A stretch of DNA of 52,123 nt, taken from assembly GCA_017996175.1 (NCBI GenBank), contig JAGOHK010000022.1, positions 1 to 52,123 of the forward strand, read 5' to 3'. A model generated the notes under the pieces. That model searched no databases. It worked only from the letters and a program-made list of their open reading frames with translations, and was not told the origin of the DNA. Below are positions 1 through 8,644 of the stretch, piece after piece. The position numbers and the translations under genes are program-made. Within the stretch, counting starts at the first letter, position 1. Each line of letters begins with the position of its first letter. This stretch comes from Leptospiraceae bacterium (GTDB lineage: Bacteria; Spirochaetota; Leptospiria; Leptospirales; Leptospiraceae).

Positions 1-36
1 AAAGACGAAATTTATATGGTAAAATCAGCTTCCTAA
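1..36 (+). CDS. 3' end of an upstream gene (partial)
   Basis: The first frame reads eleven codons (KDEIYMVKSAS) and then a TAA stop at 34-36. This is probably the tail of a gene that starts before the window and precedes the RnfC-like gene by 24 bases. It is far too short to assign a function, and an open frame of this length could also arise by chance. Confidence 0.3.
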   Translation, partial: KDEIYMVKSAS

Positions 37-60
37 GTAAGCTCTTCGGGGAAGTTCTTC

Positions 61-1236
61 TTGGCAACTTACAAAACTTCTCAATTTTTTAAAATAAAAA
101 GCTCCACTGACTTGAGGGTACCCGTACCCTCTATGAGTGAGCTGACTCTATTTAGTGAATTTCACGGAAAAAAATTAAATGTAGTTGGAGAATTCCCGAG
201 GCGGCTACGCATAGGGGAAGTTGTATTTCAAAGTGATTCTATCAAAGTTTTATCCCCTGTAAATGGAATTGCAAATTATTTTCCGAGCACATCCTCAGTA
301 AAATTTTCTATTGATGGCGAATTGAATTTTCGTCCATCAGAGTTTAATGGTGATTATACTCTAAAGTCTATTCAGGAAAAAATAATTAACTCAGGACTTG
401 TCTCTTTGGATTTTCCTGGACAATCGTTAGCTGAATTGTTTGCGTCTTTAATTCCCGATAGAGATTCATTTATTTTATTTTCTCCCTTTACCAAGGAAAA
501 CCTCGTAGATTATAAATCCAAAATCTTTGAAATTTATAAAAATGAATTAACTCGACTCAAAAAAAATATTGCGAATATTTTTCCAAATGTAAATACAATT
601 GATTTTTTGACAGAAAAGAAAATGAATTACCGTTATCCAGAAGGGAACCCAAGGTTCTTTCTGCACAAATATGTTGGAGTAGATATTGTAAAAGATTTTC
701 CTCGCAGTAGATTTTTGTATTTAGGTCCAGAGACTCTTTATCATCTAATCCGTGCACTTTATTTTAATGTTCCGTTTCATGAAAGGTTTGTATCCGTGAA
801 TATAATTAACCAGAGCGGAACTTTAGAAGGAGAAACGAAAGCATTTCTTCTAAAAAATGGTTTAAATCTTTCTGATTTTCTGAATAGTTTTCATACCAAG
901 TATAAGTATTTTACTGTGAATTCTTTTTACGATAAACAACCAGTTTATGAAATTGGTACTGAGTTTATTTTTGATATTTACAAACATCATTCTGTGATTA
1001 TTTGTGATAGAATTCATTTTGAAAAGTCAGAGAAATTTTGTACGGATTGTAATGATTGTTCCTATTATTGTCCGGTAAGTGCAAATCCAAGAGCAGTGTT
1101 AGATAGAGACAAATCAGCATTTAACTCAAGTGTATGTTTGGAATGTGGGATTTGTTCTTTGTTATGCCCGGCTCATATTGATTTGTCTACTCGAATCAAT
1201 GAAGTAAAACAGGGGGTTAGTTTTGTCATCACATAG
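61..1236 (+). CDS. RnfC-like electron-transport protein with two 4Fe-4S motifs
   Basis: This 391-residue protein resembles the RnfC/NqrA family, the peripheral, NADH-facing subunit of membrane ion-pumping redox complexes. The N-terminal ~90 residues look like the RnfC sandwich domain (segment LSPVNGIANYF resembles the family's SPVSG turn). The C-terminus has two ferredoxin-type clusters: Cys327/330/333/337 followed by Pro, and Cys359/362/365/369 followed by Pro. Start: TTG at 61 with GGGGAAG at 48-54; CTTC-GGG-GAAG around that site could fold and mask it. It overlaps the next gene, an RnfD-like membrane protein, by 14 bases. No other Rnf subunits are in the window, so it may belong to a reduced or specialised Rnf-like module. 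Family assignment is good; the exact reaction is inferred. Confidence 0.75.
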   Translation: MATYKTSQFFKIKSSTDLRVPVPSMSELTLFSEFHGKKLNVVGEFPRRLRIGEVVFQSDSIKVLSPVNGIANYFPSTSSVKFSIDGELNFRPSEFNGDYTLKSIQEKIINSGLVSLDFPGQSLAELFASLIPDRDSFILFSPFTKENLVDYKSKIFEIYKNELTRLKKNIANIFPNVNTIDFLTEKKMNYRYPEGNPRFFLHKYVGVDIVKDFPRSRFLYLGPETLYHLIRALYFNVPFHERFVSVNIINQSGTLEGETKAFLLKNGLNLSDFLNSFHTKYKYFTVNSFYDKQPVYEIGTEFIFDIYKHHSVIICDRIHFEKSEKFCTDCNDCSYYCPVSANPRAVLDRDKSAFNSSVCLECGICSLLCPAHIDLSTRINEVKQGVSFVIT

Positions 1237-2170
1237 CATTTTACTCACCAACCGTGGTTTTAAAGTTTTTTCGAGTGATTTTTTCATCGATGTATTGGCT
1301 TCTATTAGTTTGTTAGCGATTGCAATTTTTATTGTTTTGCAAGACTTGTCATTTTTATTTTATTTTTCATTTGCATACATAGCGGCTGCTTTGTTTTACC
1401 TCTATTATAAATTAAAAGTTGGTTATATTTATTATTTGAGTTTTTTTTATCAGATTACATTGTATTTGCTCATAACGCCAATCGGGTATTTGAATTGGTT
1501 TACAATTTCTTTTAGTTTGGGGGTTTATTTTGTTTTTTCCCTAACTGGAAATGTATTTTATAAGTTTCGATTTCCTAGTGGACTTTTTTTGTCTCTTCTA
1601 TCTGTTGCGTTAGGACTTTTCATGGAAAGATTAAATATCCTCAACCTAAATGTATTCGCAATTAATCCTGAAATGCCATTTTCTTTTTTCCCAAAAGTTA
1701 CTGGAATTTTTATGAATCCTTATATTTCGTCAGGTGAATCGTTCGCCTCTTCTTACTTTTCTGTTTTAGAAACTTTAGATTTATATCTATTGGTGTTAGT
1801 TGGATTTTTATTTTTAAGACAAGAAAATTTTGTTTTAGATATACTTCTTATTGCTGCGATTGCATTTCTTTTCAGTTATTATTACCGATTTGATTTACTT
1901 CTTTGTAAAAATAAAATTATTAATTTTACTTCTCTCTGGTACATTTTGTTTTCTGCACCCGGGAGAAGTCATCATTTATCATCTTTCTTTTCCTTATTTG
2001 TTGCAATTAGCACTTTAGGACTCAGTTGGTTTTTGTTAGAGTCAAAAATTAGTTTTCCTCCGATTCTTTTCGTAATAATTTTTTTTATTTTCTATGGGAT
2101 AATGTTTTATTTAGTGACAGAAAGCATTTTAACTAAAAACTTACTCTATAGATACATTGTAAGAAAATGA
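1223..2170 (+). CDS. RnfD/NqrB-like integral membrane protein
   Basis: A 315-residue, very hydrophobic protein with about eight to nine predicted membrane segments. Position directly after an RnfC-like gene, size and topology suggest the RnfD/NqrB family, which forms the membrane core of Rnf/Nqr and binds FMN covalently through a Thr. I could not see a clear FMN-binding S/T-G-A-T motif; the segment around GESFASSYF is where I looked. The family call therefore depends partly on context. Start: TTG at 1223 behind AGGGGG at 1211-1216. It overlaps the preceding gene by 14 bases and the next by 4 (ATGA), which indicates translational coupling in one operon. Confidence 0.6.
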   Translation: MSSHSILLTNRGFKVFSSDFFIDVLASISLLAIAIFIVLQDLSFLFYFSFAYIAAALFYLYYKLKVGYIYYLSFFYQITLYLLITPIGYLNWFTISFSLGVYFVFSLTGNVFYKFRFPSGLFLSLLSVALGLFMERLNILNLNVFAINPEMPFSFFPKVTGIFMNPYISSGESFASSYFSVLETLDLYLLVLVGFLFLRQENFVLDILLIAAIAFLFSYYYRFDLLLCKNKIINFTSLWYILFSAPGRSHHLSSFFSLFVAISTLGLSWFLLESKISFPPILFVIIFFIFYGIMFYLVTESILTKNLLYRYIVRK

Positions 2171-2619
2171 ATCATCTCCTAGAACTTATTACTCCGAATA
2201 ATATTATCTACGATTTGAAGGCTAACGATAAAGAAAGCGTGATTTCAATTCTTGTGGAACACGGTGTAAAGATCGGAAGTATCTCCAACTCTGCTAGTTC
2301 AGAAATAATTACATCATTACTGAATCGAGAAAAATCTATGTCTACTGGAATCGGAAGTGGTGTGGCTATTCCACATTGTTCGGTTAGTTTAGTCGATGAA
2401 TTAAAAGTAGTCATTGGACTTTCTAAGGAAGGTATTGCATTTGAAGCAATTGATAAAATGCCAGTGCATATTTTTATTTTATTAATTGTTCCTAAGAATA
2501 AATTTCAAGAGCATATAAAAACTCTTGCCTTAATTGCAAAAACATTAAATTTAAAAGAAGAGCGTAACAAGTTAATCTTTGCTAAATGTTACGAAGATAT
2601 TTTATCTGCATTTTCTTAG
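2167..2619 (+). CDS. PTS EIIA-type protein (PtsN/EIIA-Ntr-like)
   Basis: A 150-residue protein with the PTS fructose/mannitol IIA fold. The phosphorylatable histidine is expected at His70 in GVAIPHCS, and the later segment (IFILLIVPKNKFQEHIKTLA) matches the conserved IIA C-terminal half. There is no IIB or IIC domain, so it probably works as a regulatory EIIA-Ntr-like protein and not in sugar uptake, as in other bacteria that carry stand-alone PtsN. The ATG overlaps the stop of the RnfD-like gene (ATGA). Being in an operon with redox and transport genes suggests regulation of transport, which is inference. Confidence 0.8.
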   Translation: MNHLLELITPNNIIYDLKANDKESVISILVEHGVKIGSISNSASSEIITSLLNREKSMSTGIGSGVAIPHCSVSLVDELKVVIGLSKEGIAFEAIDKMPVHIFILLIVPKNKFQEHIKTLALIAKTLNLKEERNKLIFAKCYEDILSAFS

Positions 2620-2631
2620 GATTCTATTTCA

Positions 2632-3519
2632 TTGATCACTGAAATAATACGTTTTTTAGTATTCCTAGTTTGTTTATTTCTTGTCGTTACGATGATTACG
2701 ACCATTCGTGGGGAAGATAAAAGTTTTTTATACGCAGACTCTGCCATGAGTAAAGAAGATATATTAGAGTTAGCGGCTAATCAGTCTTATTCTAAATATT
2801 TTTTTAAATCATTCCAATCCCTTTTCGTTTTAGATTTTGGAAATACAGAGTCAGGGGAGAGTGTCAGTTCTCATATTCTAAAAAAAATAATTCCGACACT
2901 CTATTTGTCTTTATTTTCGATTATAATTGGATCTGTCACATCTATTGGGATTGCTTTAGTTTGCATTTATTTTGATAACTCAATACTTAATTTTTTTTTT
3001 CTATTTCTTTCTAGGTTAATTCTTTCTACTCCTATTTTTGTAGTTTCTATTTTGCTGTTTTTATTTTTCTTTTTGTATCTGGGAATACTACCGCCGGGAG
3101 GGTACGAAGCGGGTAATATTACTTATCTTATACTACCAGGTTTTGCGCTCGGATCACGTGTATTTGCCCGTATTTTTTATATAACACTGGATGAAGGTGG
3201 GAAGGAGAAAGAATCCGATTATTTTTTCTTTTTACAAACCAGAGGTTTTGGAAGACCACGAATTGTATTTTATTATATCTTTCGAAAAATTATTCCACTG
3301 ATTTTAATTTTTATATTAATTGATTTTAGTTCCCTTCTTTCAGGTTCTATACTTGTAGAAGAAATATTTTTCTTCCCTGGAATTGGCAAATCGCTATACT
3401 ACGCAGTTAGAAGTTTAGATGAAAATCTTTTACGTGCACTTTTATTTTATTCTGGAATTGTGTTTTATATACTAACGAGAACAGCAAAAAAACTACAATT
3501 TCAATTATCGATGGAGTAA
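2632..3519 (+). CDS. ABC transporter permease, OppB/DppB type
   Basis: A 295-residue permease with an N-terminal membrane segment, a periplasmic stretch and about five further membrane segments. The cytoplasmic loop near residues 200-225 (TRGFGRPRIVFYYIFRK) fits the EAA coupling helix that contacts the ATPase. The end (GSILVEEIFFFPGIGKSLYYAV) matches the well-conserved OppB/DppB segment. Start is TTG at 2632, only 12 bases after the upstream stop. It pairs with the next gene, an OppC-type permease. No solute-binding protein or ATPase gene is adjacent, so substrate cannot be called; peptides or nickel are the usual options. Confidence 0.85.
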   Translation: MITEIIRFLVFLVCLFLVVTMITTIRGEDKSFLYADSAMSKEDILELAANQSYSKYFFKSFQSLFVLDFGNTESGESVSSHILKKIIPTLYLSLFSIIIGSVTSIGIALVCIYFDNSILNFFFLFLSRLILSTPIFVVSILLFLFFFLYLGILPPGGYEAGNITYLILPGFALGSRVFARIFYITLDEGGKEKESDYFFFLQTRGFGRPRIVFYYIFRKIIPLILIFILIDFSSLLSGSILVEEIFFFPGIGKSLYYAVRSLDENLLRALLFYSGIVFYILTRTAKKLQFQLSME

Positions 3520-3521
3520 AA

Positions 3522-4277
3522 ATGCCGTTAGCCGCCAAAATACTTTTTGTTTTTTCAGTGCTCCTTGGTTTAGTCACTATGAAAGCTCCGGTTACGATTG
3601 ATTTATCGAATTCGAATTTCCCAATTTTACAAACATGGGAGCATCCTTTAGGGTGCGATCGGCTGGGTCGAGACGTTTACGCGCTGTATGCCTACGGATC
3701 TTTTACAACTTTTTTAATTTCCATTCCAGCAAGGCTAGTTACAATTTTATTTTCTGTTTCTATATCTTTTATTTATTACACCTCCGGAAAATTTTTAGAT
3801 TTTCTAATTGATTCGTTTGCTTCTGTGTTTTTATCTTTACCTTCTTTTTTAGTAGCACTGATTGTATTGTATTCGTTAGGCTCCGAGTTATATGTATTCT
3901 ATATTGCCATTATTATTTCGGACTGGGCATTTTCATTCGAATCCATTCAGGCTAAAATTCGCGAGTTGAAAGATAGTGGGTTTGTAATCGCGGCGAAAAC
4001 GATGGGTGGAAATGATTTTTACCTGTTTAGAAAACATATATTTCCTGAAATTGTTTCGATGTTAGGTATTTTATTTATTACAGGAATTCCAGGTGTGATT
4101 ATGACTGTTTCGATTTTTAGTTATATGGGGATTGATTTTGGAACTGAATTTTTGGGACCTGGATTAGGTGAGCAAATAGCTTTTTCTAAGGATTATTTTT
4201 TAGTTTCTCCACTTTCCCTATTTACTCCTATCCTTGGGATTTTATTTTTAGTTTTGTCTTTAGGAAAAAAGAATTGA
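3522..4277 (+). CDS. ABC transporter permease, OppC/DppC type
   Basis: A 251-residue permease partner of the upstream OppB-type protein. It carries the hallmark HPLGCDRLGRDVYALYAYG near residues 42-60 (family HxxGTDxxGRD) and an EAA loop at about residues 155-175 (AAKTMGGNDFYLFRKHI). ATG at 3522 lies two bases after the previous stop, with GGAG at 3513-3516 inside the upstream gene, so the two are translated together. At 251 residues it is slightly shorter than typical OppC (~280-300), mainly at the N-terminus. The ATPases and the binding protein must be encoded elsewhere. Confidence 0.85.
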   Translation: MPLAAKILFVFSVLLGLVTMKAPVTIDLSNSNFPILQTWEHPLGCDRLGRDVYALYAYGSFTTFLISIPARLVTILFSVSISFIYYTSGKFLDFLIDSFASVFLSLPSFLVALIVLYSLGSELYVFYIAIIISDWAFSFESIQAKIRELKDSGFVIAAKTMGGNDFYLFRKHIFPEIVSMLGILFITGIPGVIMTVSIFSYMGIDFGTEFLGPGLGEQIAFSKDYFLVSPLSLFTPILGILFLVLSLGKKN

Positions 4278-4396
4278 AGATATTTCATCAAAAAAGGATT
4301 GTCTCGGTTAGAATGATAAGTCGGATGGTTCGATTCGTTTATACCATTTCTCAAAAAGAATTGCGTCTTACAACTTTGGATATGTTGAAATGTTAC

Positions 4397-4450
4397 ATAC
4401 TGATTCGCTTTTTTATAAAATCTTGCGCAATGATTAAATAGAATCAGTAT
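4397..4450. repeat. Intergenic inverted repeat (10-bp arms)
   Basis: The 240-base gap between the permease and the PEGA gene contains a perfect inverted repeat: ATACTGATTC at 4397-4406 and GAATCAGTAT at 4441-4450, 34 bases apart. There is no clear U-tract after it. It could be an operator or a weak hairpin. Nothing else in this gap was recognised. Confidence 0.4.
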
Positions 4451-4517
4451 ATAGCTTGTCGAATTAATATCTAACAGAAATAATATCCTTCTACACAAGC
4501 TTCTAATTTTTTTTAGG

Positions 4518-6140
4518 ATGACATCTAGATTTTTAACTATGAAATTTTATTTAATTCTGATTCTGCTATCTATTAATTCCATTTTCGCGAAGGAGGATTA
4601 TTTTCAATTTTTAGAACAGTATCTACCTGAAAAAGTAGAATATGAAAAATCTAGAAAGTTATGTTTGTTCCCGTTTCGAAATACGGGAGAGAATGAAAAA
4701 ATTCAATACCTATCGAATGGAATCCCATCTGTAATCATTTCCAACTTAAACGGATTCAAGTATGTCTATGATTCAGAAGTTTTAGAAACTGTAGTATTTC
4801 ATGAATTTGGCAATCCTAAAAATTCACCTAAAGTAGCGGTTAAGAGTAAAAAGCCTATATTCAATCGAAATGTGCTGAAAGAATTAAATTCAGGAGCTAG
4901 AGAACCGTTACCGGAAGAAGATCCAAGGTATATAAAATTGGATACCGAGCTAGTTCAAATGGAAGTTGCCCCTCTCCTTGAATCTAATTTAGAGATAGGA
5001 AGAAAGAATAAATGTTTCTACGTGATTACTGGTGAGTATGCGCTATCTGGAGAAGATAGTTTAAATATAAATTTGGAATTTACCTATAGAAAAAACGGGG
5101 CGATTGAAAAAATTTCGGAAACAACTTCTCTCAAACGTTCTTACCAGGAAATGGGCGGATTCGGGATGAAAATTAAAAAATTACTCTTTAATAAAGAAAT
5201 GGCAACGATTCAGGTAGAAACAGGAGAAGAAAAAGATGCGTTAGTGTTTATAGATGGGCATTATGCAGGAAAAACACCATTAGAAAAAGCAGATGTAGCA
5301 TCTGGTCGCCATTCTATTTCCATAACCAAAGAAGGATTTGAAAAAATAAACAAGGCACTCAATTTAAAGAAAGACTCTGTTTCTAAATATGCATTTGAGC
5401 TAAAGAAAATAGACAAGAAGGGATTACTTTCTGTAACCTCTACTCCAGAGGGTGCAAGCGTTTACTTGGGAGTAACCTATCTAGGAGAGACTCCATTAAA
5501 AGATGTAGTTGTTCCACTTGGACAAAATCGAATCCGCATTGAAAAAGAAGCGCATATTGACCATTATTCGGGAGTGGAAATTGAACAGGGTAAAACGTTT
5601 ACATTGAATGCAAAGTTAAAAGAGGGAAAAACAGAGGATTATTACAAAAACCGCTTAAAGGTATTTTTAGATTATACCTATTTGGATTTTTCCCAGTATT
5701 CTTTGTATTCAGTCGTACTATTTTATGCAAGTATGCAATATTGGAATTATCGGGTGAATGTAAATAAAGATAAAATTCGAGGTGCCGATTCAAGATTTCC
5801 ATTAAACGGAGTGGCTTCGGATACGATTTTCTATTCGGCTTATCAAACATATTTTAGTGCGGGCGATTCCAACTCGCTAACAAATTTATACATTTATTAT
5901 AGTTATCAAAAGACAGTTGTAGAACAAAACGAAAAAATATCAGATCAGTTTAGAATGTATCGAAATATAAGTGCAGCCGGGGCGGTAACGATGTTAGTAA
6001 TGACAGGAGTTTTTTATTATTTAGGTGTGGATAATGACGCATTCGAATTTGCATTTATTCCGATTCTGCCAAACCCTTCTATAATGACAACAGGAACACC
6101 AACAGTTGAGTCTTATATGAAGTTTAATTTTAGATTTTGA
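4518..6140 (+). CDS. Exported PEGA-repeat protein
   Basis: A 540-residue protein with an N-terminal signal peptide (LILILLSINSIFAKED, cleavage probably after the FA at about residue 24). Two PEGA-type domains are visible at about residues 232-295 (VFIDGHYAGKTPLEK) and 300-370 (VYLGVTYLGETPLKD); in each, the small beta domain ends in a conserved xGxxP turn. The region before residue 230 is mixed alpha/beta, and the C-terminal ~170 residues contain two hydrophobic stretches. PEGA domains are usually extracytoplasmic and thought to bind surface or wall components. The start could also be the second Met at 4539; neither has a strong ribosome-binding site. Function is unknown beyond an envelope location. 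Confidence 0.7.
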   Translation: MTSRFLTMKFYLILILLSINSIFAKEDYFQFLEQYLPEKVEYEKSRKLCLFPFRNTGENEKIQYLSNGIPSVIISNLNGFKYVYDSEVLETVVFHEFGNPKNSPKVAVKSKKPIFNRNVLKELNSGAREPLPEEDPRYIKLDTELVQMEVAPLLESNLEIGRKNKCFYVITGEYALSGEDSLNINLEFTYRKNGAIEKISETTSLKRSYQEMGGFGMKIKKLLFNKEMATIQVETGEEKDALVFIDGHYAGKTPLEKADVASGRHSISITKEGFEKINKALNLKKDSVSKYAFELKKIDKKGLLSVTSTPEGASVYLGVTYLGETPLKDVVVPLGQNRIRIEKEAHIDHYSGVEIEQGKTFTLNAKLKEGKTEDYYKNRLKVFLDYTYLDFSQYSLYSVVLFYASMQYWNYRVNVNKDKIRGADSRFPLNGVASDTIFYSAYQTYFSAGDSNSLTNLYIYYSYQKTVVEQNEKISDQFRMYRNISAAGAVTMLVMTGVFYYLGVDNDAFEFAFIPILPNPSIMTTGTPTVESYMKFNFRF

Positions 6141-6206
6141 TTTACTTTTTTAGCGATATTTAAAACTGTAAATCTGTTCCAAGTTTATTCTTTCAGGAGA
6201 TTTGCT

Positions 6207-8024
6207 TTGTTAAATAAATTCCTTTTACTTTTATTGATTCCGATTTTACTTTTGGCACAGGATATTACCCCACCTGCAGCAGATACAAATACGCAGTCGA
6301 GCGTTGTGAGTGTGCTTGAGAAAGATAAGATTCCAAACTCCAAATATGGCATTGAGTATTTCAGCTTTAAAGATTTATCGACCGATACATATTGGGTGTC
6401 TATCGTAAGTGATAAACCCGATGAAGTGATTGATGAGTTAAGGGGAGACAAAGAAAAAAAAATTAGGATTCAAATCGGTGAAGTTAGAACAGATATAATA
6501 AAGGATTCAGTTCTTGCTGATAATGATAGTAAAAATGTTGTTAACTTTCTGGTTAACGCGTATTACCCGATTGGACAAGGCAGATTACAAGTTAAACTTT
6601 TATCTCATTTTCAGGATTCTCCCGAAGTAATAGAATCTGCACTGACAGTGATTGTTCCACCATTAAATGATGGATTGGACAAACAGCCATTCATTGAATC
6701 GGTTAGTCCTGAAGGTGGAGCAAGGGGTGATACAATTACTCTGAGAGGACGTAATTTTGGAAAAGATATTGATCAAATAAATATTTCACTTTATGAAAGT
6801 ACGCAATATACTAACGGCGAAGATGGTTTTAAAGAAATCGCCGAAAAAAGACCTTTTTATATTTCTCAAACACAAGATCAAAAATTTGAAGTAAAATTCA
6901 ATTTGCCATTACATCGAGATTTAATGAAAGGTGCTGGACTTAGAAAATCACTCAAGGTTCGGATGTTTGTATCTGGTAGACCTTCTAACTTTGTAAGTTT
7001 AACACTTCTACCCCCAGCTTGGAAATGGTATTCTGGTTTGATAGGAATTACTATTACCGTTTTATTTTTAATTTCTTTGTATTGGATACTTAGAAGATTA
7101 ATCAAAACCCAACAAGAGAAAGAGATGCAAGGTAAAAATGGAATCAAAAGACCATCTATGGCTCATTTTGTGGAGCTATTACTCGCTGATAGAGCAACAA
7201 ATACTTATAGTTTATCAAAATTTCAGGCACTTATTTGGACAATAGCGGCTATTGGTAGTTATTCGTATGTAATTATTAGTCAAGGACTTGTTCTTAGAAA
7301 TGGAAAAGTTCCAGATTTTAATCCAAGCTTAATTATTCTTATGTCAATCAGTTATGGTGGTTTAATTGCAGCGAATAGTTTTGGAGCAAAAAAACCCAAA
7401 AATGAGGTTAAAGTCAAACCGCCACAGTGGAGTAATTTATTTTGTGAGGGTGGTAGTGTAGATCTTTCTAGGTTACAACTCTTTGGATTTACGATTGTTG
7501 CAGTTGCGGCTTATATTTATAATCTTGCACTTGGAAATCCCTTAGAAGGACTCCCTGATATTCCTCCTACACTTTTGAGTTTAATGGGTGTTAGCCAAGG
7601 GGGATATTTAGGAAATAAAGCAGTAGGAAAAGATATTACGATTAATGATTTGTCTCCGAAAAAAATAGAAGTTAACCAAAGTAGTATTCCAATTACTATG
7701 TTAGGTTCTGGCTTTGTTAAAGATATGAAAGTGCTGATCGAAGAGTATCCATCGCCAATTGTTACAGAACTTAAAAGTCCTTCTGAATTAACATTTCTTC
7801 TGCCAAAGCTAAATAAAGAAGTTGGTCATCGCATTTATATTACGTTGCAGCCACCCTCTGGAGTACAAGTTTTGTCTAACGTTTACATTCAATTAGTTGA
7901 TGTTGGGCAAGGAGATATTATTGTGGAGGCTAAAGAAGAATTACCTCCAACCGATCCAATTTTAGATCCAGTTACCAAACCGGAGATAGAGGTAAATAAG
8001 GAAGAAGACACCACTAAAGGATAG
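6207..8024 (+). CDS. IPT/TIG-domain membrane protein with duplicated membrane module
   Basis: A 605-residue protein starting at TTG 6207 behind AGGAGA (6196-6201). A signal peptide spans residues 1-17. An IPT/TIG immunoglobulin-like domain covers about residues 161-268 (SVSPEGGARGDTITLRGRNF), followed by a membrane helix at 274-297. Two similar membrane modules follow at about 335-397 and 419-474. Both start LS(K/R)xQ, have a TI-A helix and end with LM-x2-S-x-GG and a lysine-bearing tail. A second TIG-like domain (about 481-565) and an acidic, Pro-rich tail close the protein. It probably sits in the inner membrane with TIG domains outside. It follows the PEGA gene by 66 bases and may share its transcript. 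No enzyme motif was seen. Confidence 0.6.
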   Translation: MLNKFLLLLLIPILLLAQDITPPAADTNTQSSVVSVLEKDKIPNSKYGIEYFSFKDLSTDTYWVSIVSDKPDEVIDELRGDKEKKIRIQIGEVRTDIIKDSVLADNDSKNVVNFLVNAYYPIGQGRLQVKLLSHFQDSPEVIESALTVIVPPLNDGLDKQPFIESVSPEGGARGDTITLRGRNFGKDIDQINISLYESTQYTNGEDGFKEIAEKRPFYISQTQDQKFEVKFNLPLHRDLMKGAGLRKSLKVRMFVSGRPSNFVSLTLLPPAWKWYSGLIGITITVLFLISLYWILRRLIKTQQEKEMQGKNGIKRPSMAHFVELLLADRATNTYSLSKFQALIWTIAAIGSYSYVIISQGLVLRNGKVPDFNPSLIILMSISYGGLIAANSFGAKKPKNEVKVKPPQWSNLFCEGGSVDLSRLQLFGFTIVAVAAYIYNLALGNPLEGLPDIPPTLLSLMGVSQGGYLGNKAVGKDITINDLSPKKIEVNQSSIPITMLGSGFVKDMKVLIEEYPSPIVTELKSPSELTFLLPKLNKEVGHRIYITLQPPSGVQVLSNVYIQLVDVGQGDIIVEAKEELPPTDPILDPVTKPEIEVNKEEDTTKG

Positions 8025-8040
8025 TCTTCTTTGACAGGAC

Positions 8041-8123
8041 GGGTCTGGGATTATGTAAAAGCATTGCCACAAAGGCTCATGACATAATGCTCAAAAATCT
8101 ATGCTTTTATGCAACCCAAACCC
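8041..8123. repeat. Dispersed palindromic element, copy A (likely also a terminator)
   Basis: This element fills the convergent gap between the TIG gene and the DUF2934 gene. The arm at 8041-8066 pairs imperfectly with 8099-8123, giving a long hairpin with a ~32-base loop, followed on the plus strand by a T-rich run (8124-8135). The 23-base stretch at 8047-8069 recurs with one mismatch, in reverse orientation, at 13178-13200. It is therefore a repeated element and not only a terminator. Confidence 0.7.
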
Positions 8124-8134
8124 TTTTCTATTTT

Positions 8135-8419
8135 CTATGAATTTCGTAAGTTGATTATGAGTTGGCTTTGAGCCTCAAGCCAATACTCTAAATCTTTTTC
8201 TTGTTGTTGCCCTTCTTTTTGCCATAATTGATATGCAAGCAAACGAATCTTATCCTCACTCGGTCGATCATCCCAAAAGTAATCACAATTCGAATTTACA
8301 AAATCGTATGGGATGTTTCCAAAAAAATCCTGTCGTCCAAAGGCAATGCCAGTAAAACGTAGGCAATTTTCTTTTAAAGGGCAATTCCCGCCGCCGCAAA
8401 ATGTAATATCATAAGGCAT
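8135..8419 (-). CDS. Small DUF2934-like protein with N-terminal Cys motif
   Basis: A 94-residue cytoplasmic protein. The C-terminal half (RLLAYQLWQKEGQQQEKDLE then YWLEAQ) fits the DUF2934 pattern, a short helical domain of unknown function found in many bacteria. The N-terminal half carries four cysteines, three of them clustered (CGGGNC, then C19; a later one at C45), which could bind a metal. It is convergent with the TIG gene and lies downstream of the small membrane protein by 26 bases, so it may be the last gene of the lpxA-galE transcript. Function is unknown. Confidence 0.65.
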   Translation of the reverse strand: MPYDITFCGGGNCPLKENCLRFTGIAFGRQDFFGNIPYDFVNSNCDYFWDDRPSEDKIRLLAYQLWQKEGQQQEKDLEYWLEAQSQLIINLRNS

Positions 8420-8445
8420 GGTATATCAATTTACACTTGGTTTTA

Positions 8446-8643
8446 TCAAACAATATATTTGTATACGATAACAATTCCAACAATTAGCCCTAAGATAATT
8501 CCGATTGGAATCGTAATCATAGGAATAAAAGACCAAGCTGGGTTTTGATCATACTGTGCAATGATAAAAGGTCCAAAGAATGCAATTAGAACAAAAGCTA
8601 AAATAGTGATCACTACAACGAATATAGATTTTAGAATAATCAT
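8446..8643 (-). CDS. Small two-helix membrane protein
   Basis: A 65-residue protein starting at the ATG whose complement is 8641-8643; AAAGGAG about nine bases upstream decides this start over a longer one inside galE. Two hydrophobic helices (SIFVVVITILAFVLIAFFG and a second at residues ~43-62) are separated by a short polar loop (AQYDQNPAW). The start lies one base after the galE stop, so it is probably translated from the lpxA-galE mRNA. No family was recognised. Confidence 0.6.
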   Translation of the reverse strand: MIILKSIFVVVITILAFVLIAFFGPFIIAQYDQNPAWSFIPMITIPIGIILGLIVGIVIVYKYIV

Positions 8644-8644
8644 T

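Noticed and set aside
4193-4498. Open frame of 101 codons on the minus strand across the 3' end of the OppC-type gene
   Set aside because: It overlaps a well-supported permease, has no ribosome-binding site or recognisable domain, and covers an inverted repeat. It is a chance frame.
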